Of a stretch of 64,000 bases of DNA, positions 41,524 through 49,785 are shown piece after piece (the stretch's first letter is position 1; the number at the start of each line of letters is the position of its first letter). The position numbers were made by a program, and so were the translations under genes. The DNA is taken from positions 1 to 64,000 of the forward strand of contig NZ_LZSX01000080.1 of the NCBI RefSeq assembly GCF_001665835.1. The letters are read 5' to 3'. This stretch comes from Mycobacterium colombiense. Its GTDB lineage: Bacteria; Actinomycetota; Actinomycetes; Mycobacteriales; Mycobacteriaceae. A model generated the notes under the pieces. That model did not search any database, was not told the DNA's origin, and saw only the letters and a list, made by a program, of their open reading frames with translations.

Positions 41524-42870
41524 ATGGGTCGACTATTCGGCACCGACGGTGTCCGTGGGGTCGCCAATCGCGAGCTGACCGCCGAGCTGGCGCTGGCGCT
41601 GGGCTCCGCGGCGGCACGGCATCTGGCGAGCGCTCCGGCGCCGGGCCGACGGGTAGCCGTGATCGGCCGCGATCCGCGGGCCAGCGGCGAAATGCTGGAG
41701 GCTGCGGTGATCGCCGGGCTGACCAGTCAGGGTGTCGACGCGCTGCGCGTCGGGGTGCTGCCCACCCCCGCGGTGGCCTACCTGACCGGCGCCTACGACG
41801 CCGACTTCGGCGTGATGATCTCCGCGTCGCACAACCCGATGCCCGACAACGGCATCAAGATCTTCGGCCCCGGCGGCCACAAGCTCGACGACGGCACCGA
41901 GAATGACATTGAAGCGCTGCTCGCTGATGTCCCTGTCGATCCCGGGTCGCGCCCGGTCGGCGCCGGGATCGGCCGGGTCATCGACGCCGAGGATGCCGAC
42001 GACCGCTACCTGCGCCACCTGAGCAAGGCCAGCACGCTGCGCCTCGACGGACTGACCGTGGTGGTGGACTGCGCGCATGGCGCGGCCTCCGCGGTGGCCC
42101 CGCGCGCCTACCGCGCCGCCGGCGCCCGGGTGATCGCGATCAACGCCGACCCCAACGGGCTCAACATCAACGACAACTGCGGCTCGACGCACCTGGATTC
42201 GTTGCGCGCGGCCGTCGTCGCGCACCGCGCCGACCTGGGCCTGGCCCACGACGGGGACGCCGACCGCTGCCTGGCCATCGACGCCAACGGCAACCTGGTC
42301 GACGGCGACCACATCATGGTGGTGCTCGCCCTGGCGATGCACGAGGCCGACGAGCTGGCGTCTAAGACGCTGGTCACCACCGTGATGAGCAACCTGGGTC
42401 TGCACCTGGCCATGCGCTCGGCCGGAATCACGGTGCGCACCACCGGCGTTGGCGACCGCTACGTCGTGGAGGAGCTGCGCGCCGGCGACTACAGCCTGGG
42501 CGGCGAGCAGTCCGGCCACATCGTGATGCCCGCCCTGGGCTCCACCGGCGACGGCATCGTCACCGGCCTGCGGCTGATGACCCGCATGGTGCAGACCGGC
42601 TCGTCGCTGGCCGAGCTGGCCTCGGCGATGCGGACGCTGCCGCAGGTGCTGATCAACGTCACCGTCGCCGACAAGGACATCGCCGCCGCCGCGCCCGCGG
42701 TGCAGACCGCCCTCGGGCAGGCCGAGGCGGAACTGGGCGACACCGGCCGAATCCTGTTGCGCCCCTCGGGAACCGAGCCGATGATCCGCGTCATGGTGGA
42801 AGCGCCCGAGAAGGATGTCGCTCAGCGCGTCGCCACCCGCGTCGCCGAAGCGGTCAGCGACGCCCTGTAG
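41524..42870 (+). CDS. glmM: Phosphoglucosamine mutase
   Basis: 448 residues from ATG 41524 (MGRLFGTDGVRGVANREL); the upstream open frame is not conserved. The phosphoserine loop is MISASHNP with S102, the metal loop is HDGDADRC, and the C-terminal phosphate site is RPSGTEPMIR. GlmM turns glucosamine-6-phosphate into glucosamine-1-phosphate for UDP-GlcNAc and peptidoglycan. It uses the product of GlmS, encoded 5 kb downstream. Same as M. tuberculosis mrsA (Rv3441c). A GAGAGG site precedes the start. Confidence 0.96.
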   Translation: MGRLFGTDGVRGVANRELTAELALALGSAAARHLASAPAPGRRVAVIGRDPRASGEMLEAAVIAGLTSQGVDALRVGVLPTPAVAYLTGAYDADFGVMISASHNPMPDNGIKIFGPGGHKLDDGTENDIEALLADVPVDPGSRPVGAGIGRVIDAEDADDRYLRHLSKASTLRLDGLTVVVDCAHGAASAVAPRAYRAAGARVIAINADPNGLNINDNCGSTHLDSLRAAVVAHRADLGLAHDGDADRCLAIDANGNLVDGDHIMVVLALAMHEADELASKTLVTTVMSNLGLHLAMRSAGITVRTTGVGDRYVVEELRAGDYSLGGEQSGHIVMPALGSTGDGIVTGLRLMTRMVQTGSSLAELASAMRTLPQVLINVTVADKDIAAAAPAVQTALGQAEAELGDTGRILLRPSGTEPMIRVMVEAPEKDVAQRVATRVAEAVSDAL

Positions 42871-42913
42871 ATCTCTCCGGAACCCCGCCGCGCCCGCGGG
42901 CGTCGGATAAGGC

Positions 42914-43243
42914 ATGAAATCCGTTGGGGGAACACGCCCGGTAGCCATCGCCCGCACGCAGATCGACGTGCCGTCGGCGCAGCGGGTCGCTAACCAATTC
43001 GCCATGGCGGCCGAATTCGTCGACCGCGCGGTCAGCGACCACCTGTCCAGGCTGGCTTTCGGCGGGGCCGTCGCCGGGCGAGCGCACGCCGCACCCGGCG
43101 ACGCGCTGCGCGCCGAGTTGGAGCGGCTGGTGGTGCAGGTGTCGCAGTGGTCGCGCGCGTCGGCCGAGATCGCCGCCGCGCTGCGGTCCAGCGCCGAGCG
43201 CTACGCCGACGCCGAACTGTATGCCGCTGCGCGGATCGCGTAG
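42914..43243 (+). CDS. ESX-associated small helical protein, Rv3440c-like
   Basis: 109 residues, all helical in character (VANQFAMAAEFVDRAV; ASAEIAAALRSSAERYADAE). It ends with YADAE, fitting the YxxxD/E type VII secretion signal, and resembles small ESX-secretion-associated (EspC/DUF2580-like) proteins. No signal peptide. It lies 43 bases after glmM and three before the next gene, the same order as Rv3440c-Rv3439c in M. tuberculosis. The pair may be secreted or bind each other (inference). Confidence 0.75.
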   Translation: MKSVGGTRPVAIARTQIDVPSAQRVANQFAMAAEFVDRAVSDHLSRLAFGGAVAGRAHAAPGDALRAELERLVVQVSQWSRASAEIAAALRSSAERYADAELYAAARIA

Positions 43244-43246
43244 CCC

Positions 43247-44653
43247 ATGGCCGACCGATTGGATGTGGCCGCGCGCCTCGCCGAGGGCCGGGCGGCCGTC
43301 GAGCACACCCAGACGTATGTGCAGGCGTGTCATGCGCTGGGCTACCAAAACCCCGATCTGACGACGTATCCCGCACAGGTTCGCGAATGGTATGCGGGGG
43401 AGGACGGCCTGGACCTGCGCGCGCTGGACCGCGATTGTGCGGAGCTGCGGGCGGCGGGCGTGGTGGCCGCCGAGGCGGTGCGGATGCAGCGCGCCCAGGT
43501 GGCCGAGCTGGCCGCGGCGTGGACGGGTCCGGGCGGGGACGCCGCAGTGCAGTTGTTGCAGCGGCACTGTGACACCGCGGACGCCGTCGCCACCGAACTG
43601 CGCGCGGCGGCCCAACGATGCGAGTCGCTGCGCGACAACCTCTGGTATCTGGTCGATTCGGAGGTCGCGACCGCCGTGGCCGTCGACGACCGTGTGCGCG
43701 TTCAGAGGCCGGCGTGGCTCATGGCCGCCGCTGCGGTCACTGCGGGCGACCGGGACGGCGCTTCCGACGTGGTGCGCGAGCAGGTAATTCCGTACGTGGA
43801 CAACGACATTCGCAATGACTGGTTGGCGGCGATGCGGTCCGCGTCGGACGGGGTCGAGACGTCCTACGCGATGGTCATCGACAAGCTGGCCGCCGTCCCG
43901 ACGGCGCGCTTCGAGTTTCCCGGCGATCTCGGGACCGGCGTCGCGGCGGTGCAGCTCGCCCCGCCGGTGGCCGCCGCGCCCGTCGCGGCGGCGGATCCCG
44001 CGCCGACGTTGACGGCGGCCGTACCCGGTTCGGCTGGTACCGAACCGGATTCGGTGGCTCCGGCGCCGCCGCCGGCCGCTGCCGCGCCTCCCGCGGACTG
44101 GGGATCGGCGCTCGGCGATGCGCTGGGCATGCCCGCGGACGATTTGGGTGGTGGACTCGGTGGGCTCGGCGGTGGCGATCTTGGTGGACTCGGCGGTGGC
44201 GGTGGGCTCGGCGGCGGCGGTGGGCTTCTCGGGCTGGCCGGCCGGATCGTCGATGCGGTGGGCGGGCTGATCGGATCGGCGGGTGACGGGCTGGACGGCG
44301 CGGACACCGGCGTGGGCTCCTTGAACGACGGCGAGGACGGCTTCGACGAAAAGCCGTTCCACGCAGACGATCCCGAGAACACGGTCGCCGATAAGACCGC
44401 CGATGATCCAGACGATCCCGCCGAAGCCGACCCGGCCCAACCCGTGGACGAACCTCAGCCCGAGCCCGACGATGCGATCCAACCGGTCGGGGCGCCACCG
44501 CCGGCTGACATACCAGCGCCGGCCGACACACCGCCAACGCAGGCGCCGCCCGCACCTCCGGCAGCTCCCGCCGCCGAACCGGCACCCGCTGCCAACCCGG
44601 AGAAAACGCCGTGCGAGATTGCCGCGGACCAGCTTCCGCAGGCGGGGCAGTGA
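43247..44653 (+). CDS. WXG100-like domain protein with Gly- and Pro-rich tail, Rv3439c-like
   Basis: 468 residues. The first 230 or so are helical, with W-T-G in ELAAAWTGPGGDAAVQLL, as in WXG100 proteins, and a paired helix after it. A Pro/Ala linker, a Gly-rich stretch (GGLGGGDLGGLGG and onward, about 300-330), an acidic stretch and a Pro-rich end that includes PADIPAPADTPP follow. No membrane segment or signal peptide. The N-terminal part and the tiny partner upstream suggest a type VII substrate or chaperone pair near ESX-4. Its function is unknown. Confidence 0.75.
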   Translation: MADRLDVAARLAEGRAAVEHTQTYVQACHALGYQNPDLTTYPAQVREWYAGEDGLDLRALDRDCAELRAAGVVAAEAVRMQRAQVAELAAAWTGPGGDAAVQLLQRHCDTADAVATELRAAAQRCESLRDNLWYLVDSEVATAVAVDDRVRVQRPAWLMAAAAVTAGDRDGASDVVREQVIPYVDNDIRNDWLAAMRSASDGVETSYAMVIDKLAAVPTARFEFPGDLGTGVAAVQLAPPVAAAPVAAADPAPTLTAAVPGSAGTEPDSVAPAPPPAAAAPPADWGSALGDALGMPADDLGGGLGGLGGGDLGGLGGGGGLGGGGGLLGLAGRIVDAVGGLIGSAGDGLDGADTGVGSLNDGEDGFDEKPFHADDPENTVADKTADDPDDPAEADPAQPVDEPQPEPDDAIQPVGAPPPADIPAPADTPPTQAPPAPPAAPAAEPAPAANPEKTPCEIAADQLPQAGQ

Positions 44654-44657
44654 CCGC

Positions 44658-45701
44658 TCAGGCGGGCTTGAGCTTCAGGGCTTCCTCCACGAAGCGGATG
44701 GATTCGGCGCGGTCGGTCGACAGCGGGTTCAGCAGCAGCGTGGTCACACCGGCCTCGGCGAAGGCGGCCATGCGTTCGGCGACGTACCCGGGCGGGCCGA
44801 TCAGCGACATGCCGCGCACCAACTCGTCGGGCACCGCATCGATGGCCTCGTGCTTGCGGCCGGACAGGTACAGCTCCTGGATGCGGTCGGCGACCTCGCC
44901 GAACCCGTAGCGCGTCGCCAGATTGTGGTAGAAATTGCGGCCTCTGGCGCCCATCCCGCCGAGGTAGAGGCCCAGCTGCGGCTTGACCCACGCGAGCCGC
45001 TCGTCGAGGTTCTCCCCGATGGCCAGCGACGCGTGGACCATCACATCCAGCGGCCCCAGCGCGGGATCACGCTTGGCGGCACCGGCCGCCAGCGCCTCGC
45101 CCCAGATCGAGTCGGCCTTGTCCGGAAGGTAGAAGACGGGCTGCCAGCCCTCGGCGATCTCGGCGGTGAGCTCCACGTTCTTGGGGCCCAGCGCGGCGAT
45201 GCTGACCGGAATACGTTCGCGCACAGGGTGATTGATGAGCTGCAGCGACTTGCCCAACCCGGTTCCGCGATCCGCGGGCAGCGGCAATTGGTAGTGTTTA
45301 CCGTCGTACTGCACGCGTTCGCGGCGCCACACCTTGCGGCAGATCTCCACGATCTCGCGGGTGCGGCCGATCGGGGCGTCGAACGGAACGCCGTGGAACC
45401 CCTCGATCACCTGTGGCCCCGAGGTGCCGATGCCCAGGCGGAATCGCCCGTCGGACACATAATCCAGCCCGGCGGCGGTCATCGCCAGCAGCGACGGCGT
45501 GCGGATGTAGATGGGCAGCACTCCGGACGCCAACTCGACGGTGTTCGTCTTGGCGGCCAGATAGCCCAGCTGGCTGATGGCGTCGAAGGCATACGCCTCG
45601 GCCACCACCACGACCTCGATGCCGGACTTCTCGAGTTCGACCACGCGGTCCACGGCCTCGTGAAAGCCACCCGAATAATTCAGAGCGATCCCGATTCGCA
45701 T
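44658..45701 (-). CDS. LLM-class F420-dependent oxidoreductase (Rv3520c-like)
   Basis: 347 residues from ATG 45701 (MRIGIALNYSGGF); GTG 45710 is an alternative. Features include VVVAEAYAFDAISQLGYLA, the LGIGTSGPQV phosphate site and IGPPGYVAERMAAF near the end. The sequence resembles M. tuberculosis Rv3520c, an F420-type LLM protein of unknown substrate. Its 3' end is four bases from the end of the Rv3439c-like gene, transcribed toward it. M. tuberculosis has no such gene at this position, so this and the next gene are an insertion or a loss event. Confidence 0.87.
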   Translation of the reverse strand: MRIGIALNYSGGFHEAVDRVVELEKSGIEVVVVAEAYAFDAISQLGYLAAKTNTVELASGVLPIYIRTPSLLAMTAAGLDYVSDGRFRLGIGTSGPQVIEGFHGVPFDAPIGRTREIVEICRKVWRRERVQYDGKHYQLPLPADRGTGLGKSLQLINHPVRERIPVSIAALGPKNVELTAEIAEGWQPVFYLPDKADSIWGEALAAGAAKRDPALGPLDVMVHASLAIGENLDERLAWVKPQLGLYLGGMGARGRNFYHNLATRYGFGEVADRIQELYLSGRKHEAIDAVPDELVRGMSLIGPPGYVAERMAAFAEAGVTTLLLNPLSTDRAESIRFVEEALKLKPA

Positions 45702-45739
45702 CCATGACACTTACCACGCCGGCGCGCGGGCAAGGAGCC

Positions 45740-46090
45740 TCAGCCCGCGGACGTGCCCGTCCAGTACTCGGCGAACCGTTGGCCGTCGGCGGCCAGGCGA
45801 AGGATGTCGTTGCCGGTGAACGAGACCGGGCCGTCCGGGCCGAGGCCCGTGCCCACCCAGCGCCCGGCGACCAGGTCGCCGTCGCGCAGCGGGCCGATCT
45901 CGATGGCAAAGCTCAAATCCGAGAACATGTTTCGGGTCTGCTCGATCATCTGCGCAAGCCCTTGGGGCCCGTGCACCTCCCGGCCGGGCCAGTGGCCCAC
46001 GAAGTCGTCGGTGACGATCTCGGCCGCGATCGGCTGGCCATTCCACAGTTCGATGATCCAGCGGTCGTAGAGTGCGTTCACGGTCGCCAT
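45740..46090 (-). CDS. SnoaL-like / NTF2-fold small enzyme or binding protein
   Basis: 116 residues from ATG 46090. The pattern WNGQPIAAEIVTDDFVGHWP, GPQGLAQMIEQTRNMF, and GDLVAGRWVGTG is that of the SnoaL/ester cyclase-like NTF2 fold, which includes cyclases, isomerases and hydrolases of small hydrophobic substrates. It lies between an LLM oxidoreductase and an alpha/beta-hydrolase-like gene on the same strand, with short gaps, so the three could be one transcript. Its substrate cannot be read from the sequence. Confidence 0.8.
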   Translation of the reverse strand: MATVNALYDRWIIELWNGQPIAAEIVTDDFVGHWPGREVHGPQGLAQMIEQTRNMFSDLSFAIEIGPLRDGDLVAGRWVGTGLGPDGPVSFTGNDILRLAADGQRFAEYWTGTSAG

Positions 46091-46110
46091 GAAAACCAAA
46101 TACCCCTCCC

Positions 46111-46950
46111 TCACTTCAGCAGGGCGACGATCTTGTCTTCCAGCGGAATCGCCTCGGCCTCGGGGTCGATCGCGTCCGTGCCCGGCAGGTGCACCTCCGG
46201 GTCGGCGAAGTCGCGGTACTTCTTGTCGCCGCCCAGGGTGTAGAGCAGGTAGCCGGTCAGCAGCGCCCGCACCGACCGCTGGGTGCGCCGGTGCGGTCCG
46301 GCCAGACCCAGCACCTTGGTCAACCGCCGGCCCTCGACCAGCCCGCCGGATTCGGCCTTGCTGACGATGCGCAGCGTCGCCGCGTCCCACACGTCGGCGA
46401 GCGCCGACGCATTGGAGTTCAGGCTTTTCGGATCGCCCGGCGCGGTGAAGATCACCCCGGGAACCTTCAGCGTCGCGGCCGGCTGCTGGGCCGGCGGGCT
46501 GGTGACGCTGGGGAAGATCGCCGCAACCGCCGCGGGCTTGGCCGGCATCCCCGCCGCGGCGAACACCGCCGCCGAGCCGCCGAAGCCGTGACCGGCCACG
46601 CCGAGCTTGGCCGGATGCACGCTGATCTTGCCGGGGCCCAGGCGCACGCCCGACACGATGTCCAGGGCGGTGCCGAGGTCGAACGCGAGGTTCAGCACCG
46701 ACGGGGCCACGCCGCGCTGGGTGTCGGGAGCGCCGGCGACGATGCCCCACGACGCCAGATGCTCGAGCAGGTTCGAATACCGGGCCGCGCCGGCGAGCCA
46801 GTCGTGGCCGAACGCCACGCCGGGCAGGTTCAGCCCCTCCTCGGGGGTGTACACCACGCCCGGTAGGCCGGCAAAGGCCAGGTCACCACGCAAAACCCGA
46901 TGCGGACCACTGCGGCTGAGGGCTGCGACGAGCTTGCGGATGCGGGCCAC
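46111..46950 (-). CDS. Alpha/beta-hydrolase-fold protein lacking nucleophile Ser (Rv3438-like)
   Basis: 279 residues. The fold resembles dienelactone/polyester hydrolases: GVVYTPE near the start, AFGHDWLAG for the oxyanion region, and KLGVAGHGFGGSAAVF at the nucleophile elbow. The elbow reads G-H-G-F-G where active enzymes have G-x-S-x-G, so the catalytic Ser is Gly. A Ser four residues on (GGSAA) is not in the right place. It may be a non-catalytic binding protein or act in another way. Place and length match M. tuberculosis Rv3438. ATG at 46950. Confidence 0.78.
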   Translation of the reverse strand: MARIRKLVAALSRSGPHRVLRGDLAFAGLPGVVYTPEEGLNLPGVAFGHDWLAGAARYSNLLEHLASWGIVAGAPDTQRGVAPSVLNLAFDLGTALDIVSGVRLGPGKISVHPAKLGVAGHGFGGSAAVFAAAGMPAKPAAVAAIFPSVTSPPAQQPAATLKVPGVIFTAPGDPKSLNSNASALADVWDAATLRIVSKAESGGLVEGRRLTKVLGLAGPHRRTQRSVRALLTGYLLYTLGGDKKYRDFADPEVHLPGTDAIDPEAEAIPLEDKIVALLK

Positions 46951-47032
46951 GCGTTGACGTTAGCGCATCGCAATCGGGCCCCGGGGGAGAAGGAATGCCG
47001 GCCGGCTTGCCCGGCGCGTGCGCGGGACCTTT

Positions 47033-47227
47033 CTAGCCCCTGACCTCGATAACACCCATCCGCCACAGCGCCGCGTAGAGCTGGTGCAGCGGGATGGACA
47101 GCAACTGGGTGGTCATGTCCATCAAGGGGTTTCCGGACCCAGCCGATGCCTGCGGCCGGTCCTTGGGGGTCTGGGGCGCCGGCGCCAGGGGGGCGGGCAC
47201 CACATCGTCGTAGCGAACTGCGGTCAT
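47033..47227 (-). CDS. Small 64-residue protein
   Basis: A short gene with a perfect AGGAGG site (47238-47233 on the minus strand) five bases before ATG. The product has a Pro-rich N-terminal half (VVPAPLAPAPQTPKDRP) and an amphipathic C-terminal half (MDMTTQLLSIPLHQLYAALWRMG). No family recognised. The ribosome site is the best in the neighbourhood and makes it a likely real gene. Confidence 0.6.
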   Translation of the reverse strand: MTAVRYDDVVPAPLAPAPQTPKDRPQASAGSGNPLMDMTTQLLSIPLHQLYAALWRMGVIEVRG

Positions 47228-47790
47228 GATTGCCTCCTCATGGCGCCCGGCGGGCGGTCCAGAAAGTTACGCATCTCAATACGACCCGTTGCACAATTCC
47301 CGGTTAACAACCACTGACGACTGAATTCATGGCTCGGCTAAAAGCGTGGTCCCAGGTAGCCAGAATAACTGGCCTCTGCCTAATAAAAGCCGGACTGCAA
47401 ATCGTTGACCACGGATTTGTCGCTGACACGCTGCGTAATCGTGATCGGGCGGGCTTCAAGCAGCTCGTCCTTCCGCTGAGTCCGGTCCTTTCCAGTGTTT
47501 GCTGATATTTCGAACGTTAGGGCGATGTATCTCGCCGGTGTTGTTGCGACACGAAAACGTCGCAAATACATCAGGTGAAAAACATTTCCGCCGTTTATGA
47601 CGATTGAGTGAATGCGCCAGGTCCAGGACGTCCACCTGGCGCCGTCCCCCGTCGTGGCGGGCCGGCGAGACGAGCCGGACGGAGAACTGGCGGTGGGCGT
47701 AGGTCACAGAGTGCCTTTCGCGCAGGTGGGCGGCCTAACCCCGACCGCGGAGTGCGGGGGTGGTGCTCCTCCTGCACTACCCTGTTCAGA
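47228..47790. other. 563-base intergenic region, low G+C, upstream of glmS
   Basis: No gene can be supported here. Bases about 47260-47600 are near half A+T by eye, unlike the rest of the window, and hold only poor frames (for example 47456-47707 minus and 47380-47571 minus) without ribosome sites or known motifs. The right part, 47600-47790, is G+C-rich again and runs into the glmS start; CTCCTCCTG at about 47766 lies near the expected ribosome site but in the wrong sense. It must contain the glmS promoter. It could be a decayed insertion; in M. tuberculosis the gene Rv3437 lies in this position. Confidence 0.5.
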
Positions 47791-49665
47791 ATGTGCGGAA
47801 TCGTCGGCTATGTCGGGCAGCAGCCCGCCTGTGAGGTCGTCATGGCCGCGCTGCGCCGGATGGAGTATCGGGGTTACGACTCGTCGGGCGTCGCCTTGGT
47901 CGACGGCGACGGCACCCTGACGGTCAGCCGTCGCGCCGGCCGGCTGGCCAACCTGGAAGAGGCGATCGCCGAGATGCCGGCGTCGTCGCTGACCGGAACC
48001 ACCGGCCTGGGCCACACCCGGTGGGCCACCCACGGACGTCCCACCGACCGCAACGCCCACCCGCACCGCGACGCCGCCGGCAAGATCGGCGTGGTCCACA
48101 ACGGCATCATCGAGAACTACGTCAACCTGCGCCACGAGCTGGAGGCCGAGGGCGTGGAGTTCGCCAGCGACACCGACACCGAGGTAGCGGTGCATCTGGT
48201 GTCGCAGGCGTACCGGCACGGCCCCACCGCAGGCGACTTCGCCGCGTCGGTGCTCGCGGTGCTGCGCCGCCTGGACGGCCACTTCACGTTGGTGTTCGCC
48301 AACGCCGACGATCCCGGCACCATCGTCGCCGCCCGCCGCTCCACCCCGCTGGTGATCGGCATCGGCGACGGCGAGATGTTCGTCGGCTCCGACGTGGCGG
48401 CGTTCATCCCGCACACCCGCAACGCCATCGAACTCGGCCAGGACCAGGCCGTGGTGATCACCGCGAACAGCTACCGGATCACCGACTTCGACGGCAACGA
48501 GGACCTGGGCCCAGGGGCATACCGCGAGTTCCATATCGATTGGGACCTGGCCGCCGCCGAAAAGGGCGGCTACGAGTACTTCATGCTCAAGGAGATCGCC
48601 GAGCAGCCCGCCGCCGTGGCCGACACCCTGCTGGGGCACTTCGTCGACGGCCGGATCGTCCTCGACGAACAGCGGCTGTCCGATCAGGAACTCCGCGAGA
48701 TCGACAAGGTGTTCGTGGTGGCCTGCGGCACCGCGTATCACTCCGGCCTGCTGGCGAAGTACGCGATCGAGCACTGGACGCGGCTGCCGGTCGAGGTCGA
48801 GCTGGCCAGCGAATTCCGGTACCGCGACCCGGTTCTGGACCGCAGCACCCTGGTGGTCGCCATCTCGCAGTCCGGTGAGACCGCGGACACCCTCGAAGCG
48901 GTCCGGCACGCCAAGGAGCAGAAGGCCAAGGTCCTGGCGATCTGCAACACCAACGGCTCGCAGATTCCGCGCGAGTGCGACGCGGTGTTGTACACCCGCG
49001 CCGGCCCGGAGATCGGGGTGGCCTCGACCAAGACGTTCCTGGCGCAGATCACCGCCAACTATCTGGTGGGGCTGGCGCTGGCGCAGGCCCGCGGCACCAA
49101 GTACCCAGACGAGGTCTGGCGTGAATACCACGAGCTGGAAGCGATGCCGGACCTGGTCGCGCGGGTCATCGCGACGATCAAGCCGGTGGCCGCCCTGGCG
49201 TATCAATTCGCCCAGTCCCCGACGGTGCTGTTCCTGGGTCGCCACGTCGGGTACCCGGTGGCGCTGGAAGGTGCGCTGAAGCTCAAGGAATTGGCGTACA
49301 TGCACGCCGAGGGGTTCGCCGCCGGCGAGCTCAAGCACGGCCCCATCGCGCTGATCGAGGACGATCTGCCGGTCATCGTCATCATGCCGTCGCCCAAGGG
49401 GTCGGCCGTGCTGCACGCCAAGTTGTTGTCCAACATCCGCGAGATCCAGGCCCGCGGCGCGATCACCATCGTCATCGCCGAGGAAGGCGACGACACCGTG
49501 CGGCCCTACGCCGACCACCTGATCGAAATTCCCTCTGTGTCAACACTTCTGCAGCCGCTGCTGTCGACGATCCCGCTTCAGGTGTTCGCGGCGTCGGTGG
49601 CGCAGGCCCGCGGCTACGACGTCGACAAGCCGCGAAACCTGGCCAAGTCCGTCACCGTCGAATAG
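47791..49665 (+). CDS. glmS: Glutamine-fructose-6-phosphate aminotransferase (isomerising)
   Basis: 624 residues from ATG 47791, the length of the M. tuberculosis protein. Cys2 (MCGIVGYVG) is the glutaminase nucleophile; HTRWATHG and GIIENY belong to the same domain. Two SIS domains follow (SQSGETADT; STKTFLAQ; KELAYMHAEG near the C terminus), ending LAKSVTVE. GlmS makes glucosamine-6-phosphate, the entry to UDP-GlcNAc. The frame is open upstream to 47608, but that part is not homologous. No glmS ribozyme-like structure was recognised ahead of it. Confidence 0.96.
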   Translation: MCGIVGYVGQQPACEVVMAALRRMEYRGYDSSGVALVDGDGTLTVSRRAGRLANLEEAIAEMPASSLTGTTGLGHTRWATHGRPTDRNAHPHRDAAGKIGVVHNGIIENYVNLRHELEAEGVEFASDTDTEVAVHLVSQAYRHGPTAGDFAASVLAVLRRLDGHFTLVFANADDPGTIVAARRSTPLVIGIGDGEMFVGSDVAAFIPHTRNAIELGQDQAVVITANSYRITDFDGNEDLGPGAYREFHIDWDLAAAEKGGYEYFMLKEIAEQPAAVADTLLGHFVDGRIVLDEQRLSDQELREIDKVFVVACGTAYHSGLLAKYAIEHWTRLPVEVELASEFRYRDPVLDRSTLVVAISQSGETADTLEAVRHAKEQKAKVLAICNTNGSQIPRECDAVLYTRAGPEIGVASTKTFLAQITANYLVGLALAQARGTKYPDEVWREYHELEAMPDLVARVIATIKPVAALAYQFAQSPTVLFLGRHVGYPVALEGALKLKELAYMHAEGFAAGELKHGPIALIEDDLPVIVIMPSPKGSAVLHAKLLSNIREIQARGAITIVIAEEGDDTVRPYADHLIEIPSVSTLLQPLLSTIPLQVFAASVAQARGYDVDKPRNLAKSVTVE

Positions 49666-49785
49666 GCGGCGAATAGCTTGCGCCGCTTCGCCCGGATACC
49701 CGGCGGACACGCGGCCGATCCATTACATTGCCCTGGGACAGCATTTGCGGCAGGTGGGTTGGGCTAAGTCCGTACGGGAGGAAGT

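Noticed and set aside
47456..47707. 83-residue minus-strand frame in the low-G+C patch
   Set aside because: No ribosome site, no motif and odd composition; left as unassigned sequence.
47228..47790. Search for a glmS ribozyme-like element before glmS
   Set aside because: No matching core was recognised, and glmS ribozymes are not expected in Actinobacteria.
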